Shown here in pieces: positions 21,921 through 33,004 of a stretch of DNA of 64,000 nt (positions are counted from its first letter, which is position 1; every line of letters starts with the position of its first letter). The position numbers were made by a program, and so were the translations under genes. Below the pieces are notes generated by a model. It was not told where the DNA came from. It saw only the letters and a program-made list of their open reading frames with translations, and ran no database searches. This stretch comes from Blasia pusilla (lineage: Eukaryota; Marchantiophyta; Marchantiopsida; Blasiales): positions 28,086,001 to 28,150,000 of the forward strand of contig CM114272.1 of assembly GCA_050084515.1 (NCBI GenBank), in the 5' to 3' direction.

Positions 21921-24350
21921 ACTCCATTACAAATAGGTTTGCAACAGACAAGAAATAATGTTTATATTGTGCAAAATGTTGATGGGGTTGCGGATATGCC
22001 ACCAAGTGACAGTCTCGAGGAATGCATAGGAGTTGTTGGGCCCATTCAAGGGAGTAGTAGTTATGGGAACAAGCAAGCCGATGTGAGGGATTCTTTCAAC
22101 ATCCAGGGAATAGAAGTTGCAAATGATATGTGGGCGAAGTGTTTCTATGAATGTGGAATACCATTCAATGTAGTTCGGCAAGATGCTTTCAAAGAAGCTC
22201 TGTTGGCAACAACAAAGGTGAAGGGTTACTCATGTCTTAGTTGCAATTCGTTGCACACCACCCTATTTAAGAAACATACGGGGAAGGTGAAGGAAAATGT
22301 GGATGGTATATTGGACAATTTGCGTTTGGGGGCCACGATCATAACAAATTCTTGGACCAATGTGAGGAGCGAGTCTTTAGTGAACATCATGGTCTCGTGT
22401 CTACAAGGTGAGATCATGATTGAGTCGGTAGACACCAAGGGGGAATCCCTAATGGCAGAATGGTTGGCAGATCACATAGAGAGGACTATCATGCGCATCA
22501 GTCCAGAAAATATATTGTAACTTGTGACAGATAATGTTAGCAATGAGCGAGCAGCAAGGAAACTTATCGAAGTAAAGTTTCCTCATATTCTTTGGGGTGG
22601 ATGTGTATCACATTCTCTTGATCTAGTATGCAAAGAGTGGGGTAAATGGCCTTGGATGGACAGGATTTTTGCACAAGCTAGTGAGATGTTAGTATTTGTG
22701 AAGACTAGAACTTGGGTGATGACCAAATTCATGGAAACCAATCGAGTGAAGAGACGATTGTTGCTTCCTACAAACACACGCTTTGCCACACTTGTTGGGA
22801 AGCGTCTTAGAATCGAGGGAGGCGTTCTATGTCATGGTTGCCACCAATGCTTTTAGGGAGTATTTCAATAGCAGGGATGCAAGGCCAAGGCAGAAGGCAC
22901 GAGAGATTGAGACTATTGTGGCCAATCACAATTTTTGGATTGAAGGTGAGGAGTTGTTTGCTTCCCCTCAACCAACTCTTACTCTGTTGAGAGAGTGTGA
23001 TGGTTATAAAGCAATGACGGGGCATATTTATGGCCGTATATTTGAGATAATGGAAGAGATCCGTTCTTTTCCTGTAACTCCATGGCCCGGTGTGGGTGGA
23101 AGGCATCGTTGTTATTTTGTCACAATGTCTAGAGCTATGGTAATGGTCGATGTTATTTCTAGGCGGTGGGCACTTATCCATAACAAGTTACATGCAATAG
23201 GCTACATTCTTGCCCCTTATAATCTTCTTGATAGTGTTCAAGACGACACTTCAAATGCTGAGTGCATGAGAGATTTCAAAAAATATCTGAAACTTTATGC
23301 AAAGGGGATGCATGGCCTCAATGTCACGGAGACTAATTCTTATGTAGCTACTTCCTTGCGAGAGTTGGGCAACATTGTGAACTATCAAGAACTATTTGTG
23401 GATGAATTTGGTAGGGTTGTTGTTGATTCACTTGGTCCCTCTAATTGGTGGAGCATGCACGGTCAAGGTGCACTAACATTGCGCTTTGTGGCTGAGTCTA
23501 TATTAGCACAAGTGGTTTTATCTTCTTCAGCAGAGAGAAATTGGAGTAGTTATGGTTTCATCCACAATAAGCATAGGAATAAATGGATCAATGAGCGTAC
23601 CAGGGATTTGGTGTATATCTACACAAACTCATGGTTTGGAGACAAGGGTGTTTATCATAAATCAAGACAATCGCTCTTGTACGAGCAATACTTTTATGAG
23701 AGGGATGGACAAGAACAAGCTAAAAGGGTAGTAGAAGATGGCAGTGAATCTAGCTTGTATGCAAGAAACCGTGATGGTAATCATGAAGATAACCTCAACT
23801 TATAAGATGAGGACCTAGAGGAGGTGGATATGAGATATGGAATTCATGGCATCGGAGGGAGCATAGTCATATTGGTCACACTGAAAACTTTGACTTCGAA
23901 GGGCTTGGAAGAGACGAAGATTGATGATGCTGAAATGGAACATTGGATTTGAGAGCACGAGGAAGGGAAACGACGGAGGACTTCAAGATAAGTGAATCTT
24001 CCCAAAACTTCTCCTAACACAACCTACGACCCTCAGATTGTTGCACTAGTCGGAGTTTAGAATTATTCCATCGAGTCTAGTGAACCTATGCAGGATACTC
24101 CTTCACAATCTTTGAGCGTTGAAACGGAGGACTTAGTTGATGAGCCTGATGATAATGATGTTCTCATACCTATGGTTCCAAACTCTCAACCCATCCATCA
24201 TGGGATGGTAGTTCATACATTTCCTCCGATGATGAAACAACTGCAATAGGAACTTGTCGCCAATCCATCTGACTTCGAACTCTTGAGCCGCCAAATTATC
24301 GCTTACATCTTAATCCACCAGACCCAACCATAGACCTAGACTAGAAGAGT
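21921..24350 (+). pseudogene. hAT-superfamily transposase, 5'-truncated
   Basis: This plus-strand transposase lacks its N-terminus (BED finger), which is cut exactly at the Gypsy LTR end. The DUF659-like part reads TNSWTNVRSESLVN and KGESLMAEWLADHIERT. A TAA at 22518-22520 interrupts ENIL-LVTDN, most simply CAA to TAA, and the frame continues with HILWGGCVSHSLDLVCKEWG. A frameshift near 22790 leads to a 340-codon open part ending at 23805. This includes the C-terminal dimerisation region, WWSMHGQGALTLRFVAESIL then SSSAERNWSSYGFIHNKHRN. Further frame breaks lie in the tail to about 24000. No terminal inverted repeats were found. The copy is immobile. Confidence 0.87.
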
Positions 24351-24409
24351 AATTAGTGACTTTAGTGACACGGATTAATAAATAGTTGTGGCAAACTTAT
24401 TTTGTGTTG

Positions 24410-26330
24410 ACTATTGTAAGAATGTCATTTTTATGACATTCCTTTTTATAACCTTCTTGCTAATAAAGCAATTATTTTTACATTGAAGGTCAAATTGGTA
24501 AGTGTGATTTTTGAGCTTGTGGTCATAACTCCATTTTTCTCCAAACTTTCCCATAGTGCTACAAAGACAACTTGAGAAAGTTGGACAAGATGAAAAATGA
24601 AAAAACCTTCTTTTCATTGAAGGTTTAATGATTGAAAGGACTTACCAAATTTTGAGGTTTTGGTTACAACTCCATTTTGGGTGAAACTTTGTAGGAGTGC
24701 TAAATCCATCTTGGGGACCATGTGTGCCAAATTTCAGATGAAGATGGAAAATTTGGACAAGATGAAAAAAGAAAGATTTTTTTTTCAATCAAGGTTTAAT
24801 GGCTCGGGGCCCAAAAAGACTTACCAATTTTTTAGGTTTTTCTCACAACTCCATTTTTCTTGAAAATTTGCAAGAGTGCTAGATGCACCTTGGAGACCAA
24901 GTATGCCCAATTTTAGCTCAAGATGAGAAAGTTGGACTAGAGGAAAAATGAAAAGACCTTCTTTTCATTTAAGGTTTAATGGTTCGAGTCCAAAACGGAT
25001 TTCCCAATTTTTGAGGTTTTGGTCAATTCCATTTCGCTTGAAACTTTTCTAGAGTGCTAGATCCAACTTGGGGACCATGTGTGCTAAATTTTACCTGAAG
25101 ATGAAAAATTTAGACAAGATGAATAATGAAAAGATCTTCTTTTCATCCAAGGTTTAATTGTTCATGTCCAAAAAGGACTTAGTGATTTTTTTAGCTTGTG
25201 GTCACAACTCCATTTTTCTTGAAACTTTGCAAGAGTGCTTCATCCATCTTGGAGACCATGTGTGCCCAATTTCAGCTCAAGTCTAGAAATTTGGACAAAA
25301 TGAAAAATTAAAAGACCTTTTCATTCAAGGTTTAATAGTTCGGTCCAAAAAAGAGTTAGTAATTTTTGAGCTTGTGGTCCTAACTCCATTTTGGATGAAA
25401 CTTTGCAAGAGTGGTAGATTCACCTTAGGGACCATGTCTGCCCAATTTCAGTTGAAGATGGGAAAGTTGGACAAGATGAAAAATAGAAAGACCTTCTTTT
25501 CATTCAAGGTCCAAAAAGAAGTTACTAATTTTTGAGCTTGTGGTCCCAACTCAATTTTGGATGAAACTTTGCAAGTGTGGAACATTCATTTTAGGGACCA
25601 TGTGTGCCCAATTTCAGCTCAAGATGGGAAAGTTGGACAAGGTGAAAAATGAAAAGACCTTGTTTTCATTCAAAGTTTAATTGTTCCGGTCCAAAAAGGA
25701 CTTATTAATTTTTGAGCTTGTGGTTCCAACTCCATTTTGGGTGAAACTTTGCAAGAGTGGAGCATGCACCTCAGGGACAATGTGTGCCAAATTTCAGCTC
25801 AAGATGGGAAAGTTGGACAAGATGAAAATTGGAAAAATCTTATTTTGATTGAAGGTTTGATCGTTCGCGTCTAAAAAGGACTTGTTAATTTTTGACATTT
25901 TCGTCAAAACTTCATTTTTCTTGAAACTTTGCAAGAGTGCTAGATGTACCTTGGGGACTATGTGTGCCCAATTTCAGCTCCATGTGGGAAAGTTGGACAA
26001 GATGAAAAATGAAAAGATCTTCTTTTCATTCAAGGCTTAATGGTTTGGGTCCAAAACGGACTTAGTAATTTTTGAACTTGTGGTCCCAACTCCATTTTGG
26101 GTAAAACTTTGAAAGAGTGGAACATGCACCTTGAAGACCATATGAGCCAAATCTCAGTTACAAATCGGAAAGTTGGACAAGATGAAAAATGAATGTAACT
26201 TCTTTTCATTTAAGGTTTAATGGTTCAAGTCCAAAAAGAACTTACTAGTTTTTGAGATTTTGTTCACAACTCCATTTTGCAAACTTGGAAACCATTTGCA
26301 CCACTCTACTTCAGCTCAAGATTACATACT
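24410..26330. repeat. Tandem satellite, about 178-bp monomer, ten copies
   Basis: Ten head-to-tail monomers are marked by the phrase TTGGACAAGATGAAAAATGA. It starts at 24581, 24753, 24932, 25110, 25291, 25467, 25633, 25813, 25993 and 26173, spacing 166-181 and mostly 176-181 bp. Each monomer also holds ACTCCATTTTGGGTGAAACT, GCAAGAGTGCTAGAT, GGGACCATGTGTGCC and TTTAATGGTTC. Copies have diverged by substitutions and small deletions. The length is not a multiple of three, so the open frame at 24660-24863 is fortuitous. The monomer length is in the usual range for plant satellites. Confidence 0.92.
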
Positions 26331-28080
26331 TTCCCACAATATCATATTTTAAAAAAAAAGTTATTAATTTTTTTTAAATTTATTCTTTTCTAATTCAAAA
26401 AATAATAATCTTTTATAAAATCTTAGAAGAGTTATTACATTTCACTCTTGTAAGTAATTACACTCCTCAATTCAAATTTAAATGATATCCTAGTCCCGTA
26501 AGTAAATTTACCCTTCCATAAACTTCGAAAAAAATCTATTCCTTTCTCCATTAAAATTCAATTTCCCTTTCCATTACATATGAATCAAGGAAAAAATTAT
26601 TTATTTATCTAAAATTTTCAATTTTTTTCAAATTAGTAATATTTATATTTATCTATATAATATTATTTAAAATATTAATTATAAGTAAAATTTGTTTTCT
26701 ATTCCATGTAATATTGCTCACTAAACACAATTCAAACATTTATTTCCTATACAATTCAATTCAAACATATATTTTACTTTATTAAATTTGAATTTTCTTA
26801 TCCCTTTTCCAATCCCCATTTTCAATAAATAAAATAAAATCACTTATTTTGATGATTTTTTTTCCTAAAAGAGGGATTAAATTTTCCCCAATCTAACTTG
26901 AAAGTTAAAAATATTATAGAAATAATATTTCTTCCTTTAATTTGAAGAATAATTCTTGTCCCATTACTATCCTATTATCCTTTTCATTTTTTCCCAAAAG
27001 AAAATTTGATTTCCCCTCAAAACCAAACTTTAAATTTTGTTTGCATAAACCTAAAAGAAATAATTTTAAATTTTAAAATGAAGGAAGATGAAAAAAATGA
27101 AAAACACTCTAGAAGATTTCATCGGGAAGATCTTTGAATTTGAATTAATTATAATTAATTAATGATTATGAAGACTTTACCCATTCTTTTTTTTGCTCAT
27201 TATAGGATAAACGTAAAAAAATTCATAGACAGATTTGATAGGGGTCTTCAAAGTTTCTCAATTAGTTAAAAAAGTTTAATCATTTTGATCCCAAGTTTGT
27301 CTCAAAATATTCTTAAAAAATCCATGACAATCAAAACTTGAAAAATAGATTAAATGGCATATTTCTAAAGTAATATGTAATTCACTTCCAAAATTTACTT
27401 GAAATTACAAATATAGGTTTTTTCCTAAATGCTGAAATATTAATTTAATTTAAAAAAAGAAAAAAATATCAAAATGAAGAGCTACAAAAATATTTTAGAA
27501 ATAGTTTTTTTTATAAATTTATTAAAAAAATAAATTAAAAAATATTAAAAATCGCTCTCTCCTATTCAAAACTTACCTTAGTAAAGCAAAAATCAAACAA
27601 TAACTGGGAAATAGGGAGGCTTCCCACGTGGCGTTCACTAGGAGCATTTTAGCCAAGGCTAACGACCTTAATAGTATGATATTAGCCCATTGGGAAAATT
27701 TTCAAAATACACTTCTTGGATATAAATTATTTTATAAAATAATTAATCAGAACTTCTTATATCAAGTATAAGTTCAAGATGTTCAAATATATGCAAAATA
27801 TTTTTTAAAATAATTAATAAAATATTTAAATTTATATCAAACACACCTTTAAATTATCGTATCTTCCACCTTATCCAAGGATTTATAACCCAAGAGAAAA
27901 GTTTCATCCATTTCATGAACTCACTTCATGGATAACATTCATGACTGGCTCACATTCACAAGTCTCCTCAGTGAAATATTTCGAAAATTTATTTACAACA
28001 AATGAGTAGTACCCCACAAAACATATGGATTGAGAGGAACCTAATACTTTTGTACATTACAAAGATATAAATATGAACTC
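26331..28080. other. AT-rich non-coding stretch left of K2
   Basis: Extremely AT-rich sequence with long A/T runs and no supported gene. Near 27600-28080 it resembles the AT-rich DNA left of K1, suggesting that both are the 3' flank of the same repeated unit. Confidence 0.6.
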
Positions 28081-28459
28081 ATTCTATCTAATCTGATTCA
28101 TCATCACATATATGTAATACTAGTTCTGACGTCTCACCAACTCTTCCTCTTCCTCCCCTAGCTTTAGTCACGCGCGTCCCACCTCCATGAGGAATAGTCC
28201 TCTCCAACTTAATATCGACTTCACCATCATATGTTTCTTGTGTTGGAAACATCTCCCACTGTCTCTCAAAGAATCCAAAGAGTTCCTCCTGCATTCTACG
28301 AGGGTAATGGTATATTCAAGGATATCCCCCTTCAGTCCTTTGAGGAATATCTTGCGATAAGAAAGGTGGCAAGATCATTCGAGTCTCCTCTAAACAAGGT
28401 CATCCACCAATGGATTTTGATGATGGTTTAACACAGGTTGTCGAGCTGTGTTGAGAGCA

Positions 28460-28970
28460 CGTGAGAAAACAGAAAGTGACGAAATCAGTGAAATCTTTAC
28501 ATAACTTAGAGATACAAAGTGGCCTAGTCCGTCGGTGCACTCACAGAAGAGCTTCGATGGAACCTGAACATGGAGATAACGCGACATACGAGAATGCGCT
28601 ACTGTTGCGGTTCTCGACTATTTCACTACTCGGGAAAACTAGGGTTTTTACCTATTTTTCTTCATTTCTATTTAAAGAAATGAAGAAACCCTATATTGCA
28701 TCAGGGTGCCCCGCACCCTATCTAACCCTATATTGCATATCTAACCCTATATATAAACCCTATCTAACCCTATATTGCATCAGGGTGCGGGGCACCCTGA
28801 TGCAATATAGGGTTAGATAATCCTAGTACCGCTACTCCGTAAACCACCTACGTCATATTATAATGACTCCTTCGACGTCTTAGTCGGAACCATCAATATA
28901 GGCTTCTCCTCATACAAGGGGGCCAATCAGATTAATGGTGCTTAGAGGAGTGGATGTTGAGAATCCAACA
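28460..28970 (-). repeat. Copia 3' LTR with expanded hairpin
   Basis: It matches 32575-33004 over its whole length except an extra 80 bp or so near 28690-28820. There, pieces of CCTATATTGCATCAGGGTGC and TAACCCTATATTGCAT are repeated in both orientations, forming a long fold-back. The first base is C where the other LTR has T (TGTGAG). Confidence 0.88.
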
Positions 28971-28984
28971 CCCCCGTCAATATC

Positions 28985-31073
28985 CACTCTCATGTGGACT
29001 ACTGTCTTGGACCTATGCCAAGACCCTTCAGATGTCGGTGAAGCTGATCTCTGCTCAAAGCTTTCGTGAAGATGTCTGCACGGTTATCTTCTGTTGGACA
29101 ATAGACTAACTTCAAAACCTCTCTCTCGATCAATTCACGAACAAAATGATATTAGATCTCTATGTGCTTCGTACGAGCATGAAACACAGGATTATGTGCT
29201 ATGGCAATGCAACTCTAATTGTCACACCACATTACAGTAGCACTTTCTGGTGCTTCTCCTATGTCCTCCAATATCCATCTCAACCATACTGCTTCACAAG
29301 AAGCATAACAAGCCGCCTTGTACTCTGCCTCGGTAGAAGAAAGAGCCATTGTAGGTTGCTTCTTGCTGACCCATGACACCACACCTGATCCTACCAAGAA
29401 GCAATAACCCGAAACTGATCTTCGAGAATCTGAATCTCTTGCCCAATCCGAGTCACAAAAACCTGTCATTTCCGTCCCTGCTCCATAGGTGATGCCGTAC
29501 TCGATAGTGCCTTTGATGAACTTCAACACACGCATCCCTGCCTTCCAATGGTTCTCACGAGGCTTAGTTGAGAACCTACTCAACACTCCCACAACGAAGC
29601 TAATATCTGGTCTAGTGTTACACAAAAATATCAAACTGCCTACAAGCTTTCTGTACAACTTTTCATCTACCAATGGTTAAACATCCTCCATCGAGAGTTT
29701 CAACTCTACCTCCATTGGTGAGACCACTGCCTTACACTCGATCATCCCGAATGCCTTCAAGACTTCTCTAGCATACTTTTGCTCAGAGAGAAAAATAGAA
29801 TCTGACTGTTGCCAAATCTCCAGCCCTATAAAGTAGTGCAAAAGACCTAAATCTGACATTTCAAATTCCGATTTCAACACTCCCTTCATTTCCTCTATTT
29901 TCTTACTGTGGTCTCCTGTGATGATAAGATCATCCACATACAGGACTATCAACATATATATCCCATCTTCGCAAAACACATACAAATTTTCTTATGACGG
30001 AATTTTGATGAGATCCTTCTCTCGGAAGAATATATCTATTCGTTGATACCATACACTTGGGGCTTGCTTCAACCCATACAATGCTCGATGAAGTAAACAC
30101 ACTTTCTCTTCTGATCCGGGTGTCTCAAAACCTGGTGGTTGAGATACATACATCTCCTGTTTGAGACTCCCGTTCAGAAAGGCAGACTTCACTTCGTATT
30201 GGTATACAGGCCAACGTCTTGTTCTTGCAACCGCTAGAACAATTTGAATGGTTGTCATCCTTGCAGTAGGAGCAAAAGTCTCATAATAGTCAAAACCTTC
30301 AATTGTGAGCATCCTTGTGCAACCAACCTTGCTTTGAATTTATCCAATGTACCGTCCGACTTGTACTTGGTCTTGTACACCCACTTGGTGCGTATTATCT
30401 TCCTGTCCTTTGGCTTCTCAACCAAAGTCCAAGTTTCATTTCTTTGAATAGCGTCCATCTCCATCTGCATGGACACTCTCCATTGAGGATGAGCAAGGGC
30501 CTCATCCAAGCATGATGGCTCTTCCACCTTCAAGACCTCTGTCATCAAGGCCATGTTGACGAGATGTGCGGAAGCTCTATTATGCTCCTCTAGTCTCTTG
30601 GATCTCCTTGGATGTGTAGCAACTTCATCAGTTGCTAGTGGATCCTTACCATCCAAGAGCTGCTTTATCCACTTAGGGTATGACAACCGTAGTGGAAGAG
30701 TAGGCTGCTCTTTGTAATCATCACCAAATTCTTCTTCTTGATGATCTGGTGTAAACATTGGTGGTGTGCTCTGGTGGGTTATCTCTTTGTTTGATGAAAA
30801 TGTGGACGGACCACTGATATCCGCCACTTGACGAGACTGTTCGTGGAACACCACATCATGACTGACAAGCATCTTCTTTGCCTCAGGACACCATAGGCGA
30901 TAAGCTTTAGACTCATCACTATATCCCATAAAGATGCACTTCCTGCTCTTGGACTCCATCTTGGTCCTAGATGCTTCAGGAATATGTACAAAGCACTCAC
31001 TACCAAAAGTCATGAAATGTTGGGCTAATGGTACCTTACCCGAGTATGATTGATGAGGAGTCATGCCTTGCAC
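28985..31073 (-). pseudogene. Copia pol: integrase remnant, reverse transcriptase, RNase H
   Basis: The segment starts in the integrase C-terminal region with GMTPHQSYSGKVP and FGSECFVHIPEASRTK. Reverse transcriptase follows: NETWTLVEKPKDRK, KARLVAQG, FDYYETFAPTARM, VKSAFLNGSLKQEMY, LYGLKQAPSVWYQ, and the catalytic YVDDLIITGD at about 29940. RNase H shows GSLIFLCNTRPDISF, DSDWARDSDSRRSVSGY and LSSTEAEYKA, and continues to about 28990. Stops and a frameshift near 30260-30310 break the reading frame. The HHCC and DDE core expected before GMTPHQSY are absent. Confidence 0.9.
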
Positions 31074-31179
31074 TGACTTGGTAGCACTTCTATTTAGAAT
31101 ATAAACGGCAGATAATAATTTTCACCCAAAATCCTTTCACAAACCTTTGCTTTCATCATACATCTTGCCATCTCCACCA

Positions 31180-32502
31180 CTATACTGTTTTGACATCTGT
31201 ACCTACACTTGTCGTGAAAGCATACAACTCGTAGATATTTCCACGTCGTATACCTTCACCCAATACTTTCCCATTAGCATCCTCAATGACTGCTCCAGTT
31301 TTCTTGAAACGAACTTCTAGGTCACGATCACATAATACTGCTACTAAAATCAAATTTTGCTTCAACTCTGGTACGTACAGTACATCAGTTAACTTCTTTT
31401 CATCTCTTTTTTGTGAGACTAAAGAAATTGTGCCTTTCCCTTCTACAAGGCATTTTGCATTATTTCCAACAGGAACAACGATGGGCTCCTGTAGAGGCTG
31501 TAAGGAGCTATGCCAATCCTTATGATTGGTCATATGCCTAGATGCTCCACTATCGAGCACCCATGTATCTTCACTCTTTGACTTAGTGGAATGTTCTGTG
31601 TGTGTGCAAAACTCTTCGATTGCTACCCAAGCATCTACTTCATGTTCTCCTAGTTCTACAGAATTTCCAGACTCCTTCTTAGGTCTTAAACAACCGTTAT
31701 TCTCATCTTGACTCCTCTTTCTACAATCTTTGATAAGATGACCTAGCTTACCACAAAAAAAGCATTTGAAGGCTTTCCTTGGAAATTTCTTCTTGACATT
31801 TGAACTGTAATCTTGATTTCTACCTCTCTGTACGTTGGCAGTAAATGCTGAATCACTTCCCTCTCTTGCTTTGAAGCGCATTTCCTCTTCTACCAACATT
31901 GCACTAGATTATTCAAAAGTAAGCGCCATGGGTCTTACTTGAGTATTCAATGCAGTGATCAAATTGTCATACCTTGGAGGCAAAATCCTTATGCACCGAC
32001 GTGCCAAATCTTCGCTAGAATTTGAAATTCCTACAGACGCCATCTGATCTTGAAGATTCTTGATCCTTGTCAAAAATTGCTCCGCATTTTCTCCATCTGA
32101 AAATTTCTCGGATGTAAGCTGATTCTCCAGATTTTGAATCCGAGTCTCATTCCTCGTTTCATACAGATTCTTCAGAATGTTCCACGCCTTAGCAGCAGTG
32201 GTTGTATGTTGAATGAGAGTCATCACAGAATCACTTACATTTGTGATAAGCGCATATAGAGCATCAGCGTTTCTGCGTTTCCATTCCAACAATACAACAG
32301 GATCGATATCCCCAGATGAAGATGAACATACAAAACTCTAAGTAGCTTGTGGTTTCGAATCGACCCATGTGGCCGTCTCCCAGATCTTAAATGATTCGAG
32401 GACAGTTATCATTTTGAACTTCCACAATGTATAGTTAGAACCATCTAACTTCCCTTCATCCAACGGAGGAGGGCGAGCAAGAACTGACAAAGAAGTAGCC
32501 AT
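31180..32502 (-). pseudogene. Copia gag and protease
   Basis: The start ATG is at 32502 (MATSLSVLARPPPLDEGKL, then YTLWKFKM). Gag continues with WNILKNLYETRNETR and FLTRIKNLQDQMASVG. The zinc knuckle CFFCGKLGHLIKDC is at 31764-31723. The protease site is WVLDSGASRHM (about 31554). A TAG at 32338-32340 and a TAA near 31907 interrupt gag without changing frame. The frame closes at 31180, just after the pre-integrase segment GNIYELYAF. Confidence 0.88.
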
Positions 32503-32574
32503 CTCTCAAGATTTTGTGCAAACACACTAGATCGCCAGATACAAAATACTGGAAAACCTATTGCTCTGATACTA

Positions 32575-33004
32575 TGTGAGAAAACAGAAAGTGACAAAAT
32601 CATTGAAGTCTTTACATAACTTAGAGATACAAAGTGGCCTAGTCCGTCCGTACGCTCATAGAAGAGCTTCGATGAAACCTAAACATGGAGATAACTCAAC
32701 GTACGAGAATGCGCTACCGCTGCGGCTCCCAACTATTTCACTTCTCGGGAAAACTAGGGTTTTTACCTATTTTTCTTTGTTTCTATTAATAGAAAATTTT
32801 GCCCAATATTGCATCAGGATGCCCCGCACCCTGATGCAATATAGGGTTAGATAATCCTAGTACTGCTACTTCGTAAACCACCTAGGTCATATTACTATGA
32901 CTCCTTCGACGTCTAAGTCGGAACCATCAATCTAGGCTTCTCCTCATACAAGGGGGCCGATCAGATTAATGGTGCTCAGAGGAGTGGATGTTGAGAATCC
33001 AATA
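32575..33004 (-). repeat. Copia 5' LTR
   Basis: 430 bp, TGTGAG... to ...CCAATA in plus orientation. It contains a compact near-perfect hairpin, ATATTGCATCAGG.TGC / GCACCCTGATGCAATAT. It is adjacent to the tRNA primer site at its left edge and the GAGCA duplication at its right edge. Confidence 0.9.

Larger units (their letters stand above)
28460..33004 (-). mobile_element. Ty1/Copia LTR retrotransposon inserted in K2
   Basis: This is a Copia element on the minus strand with LTRs at 28460-28970 (3') and 32575-33004 (5'). It is flanked by the 5-bp target duplication GAGCA at 28455-28459 and 33005-33009. The coding-strand LTR starts TGTTGGATTCTCAAC. Beside the 5' LTR is TAGTATCAGAGC, one mismatch from the initiator-Met tRNA primer site TGGTATCAGAGC. 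Beside the 3' LTR is the purine tract GACGGGGG. Gag, protease, reverse transcriptase and RNase H are readable, but most of the integrase is missing, so it is non-autonomous. Confidence 0.92.

Noticed and set aside
24660-24863. A 67-codon open frame within the satellite
   Set aside because: The monomer length is not a multiple of three and the frame is lost in the neighbouring monomers.
24410-26330. The satellite array as a functional centromere
   Set aside because: Only about 1.9 kb, ten diverged monomers, surrounded by genes and transposons; monomer length alone is not evidence.
28700-28820. CCCTA-rich text in the Copia 3' LTR as telomeric repeat
   Set aside because: The units are TAACCCTATATTGCAT fragments of the LTR hairpin, not a regular telomere heptamer.
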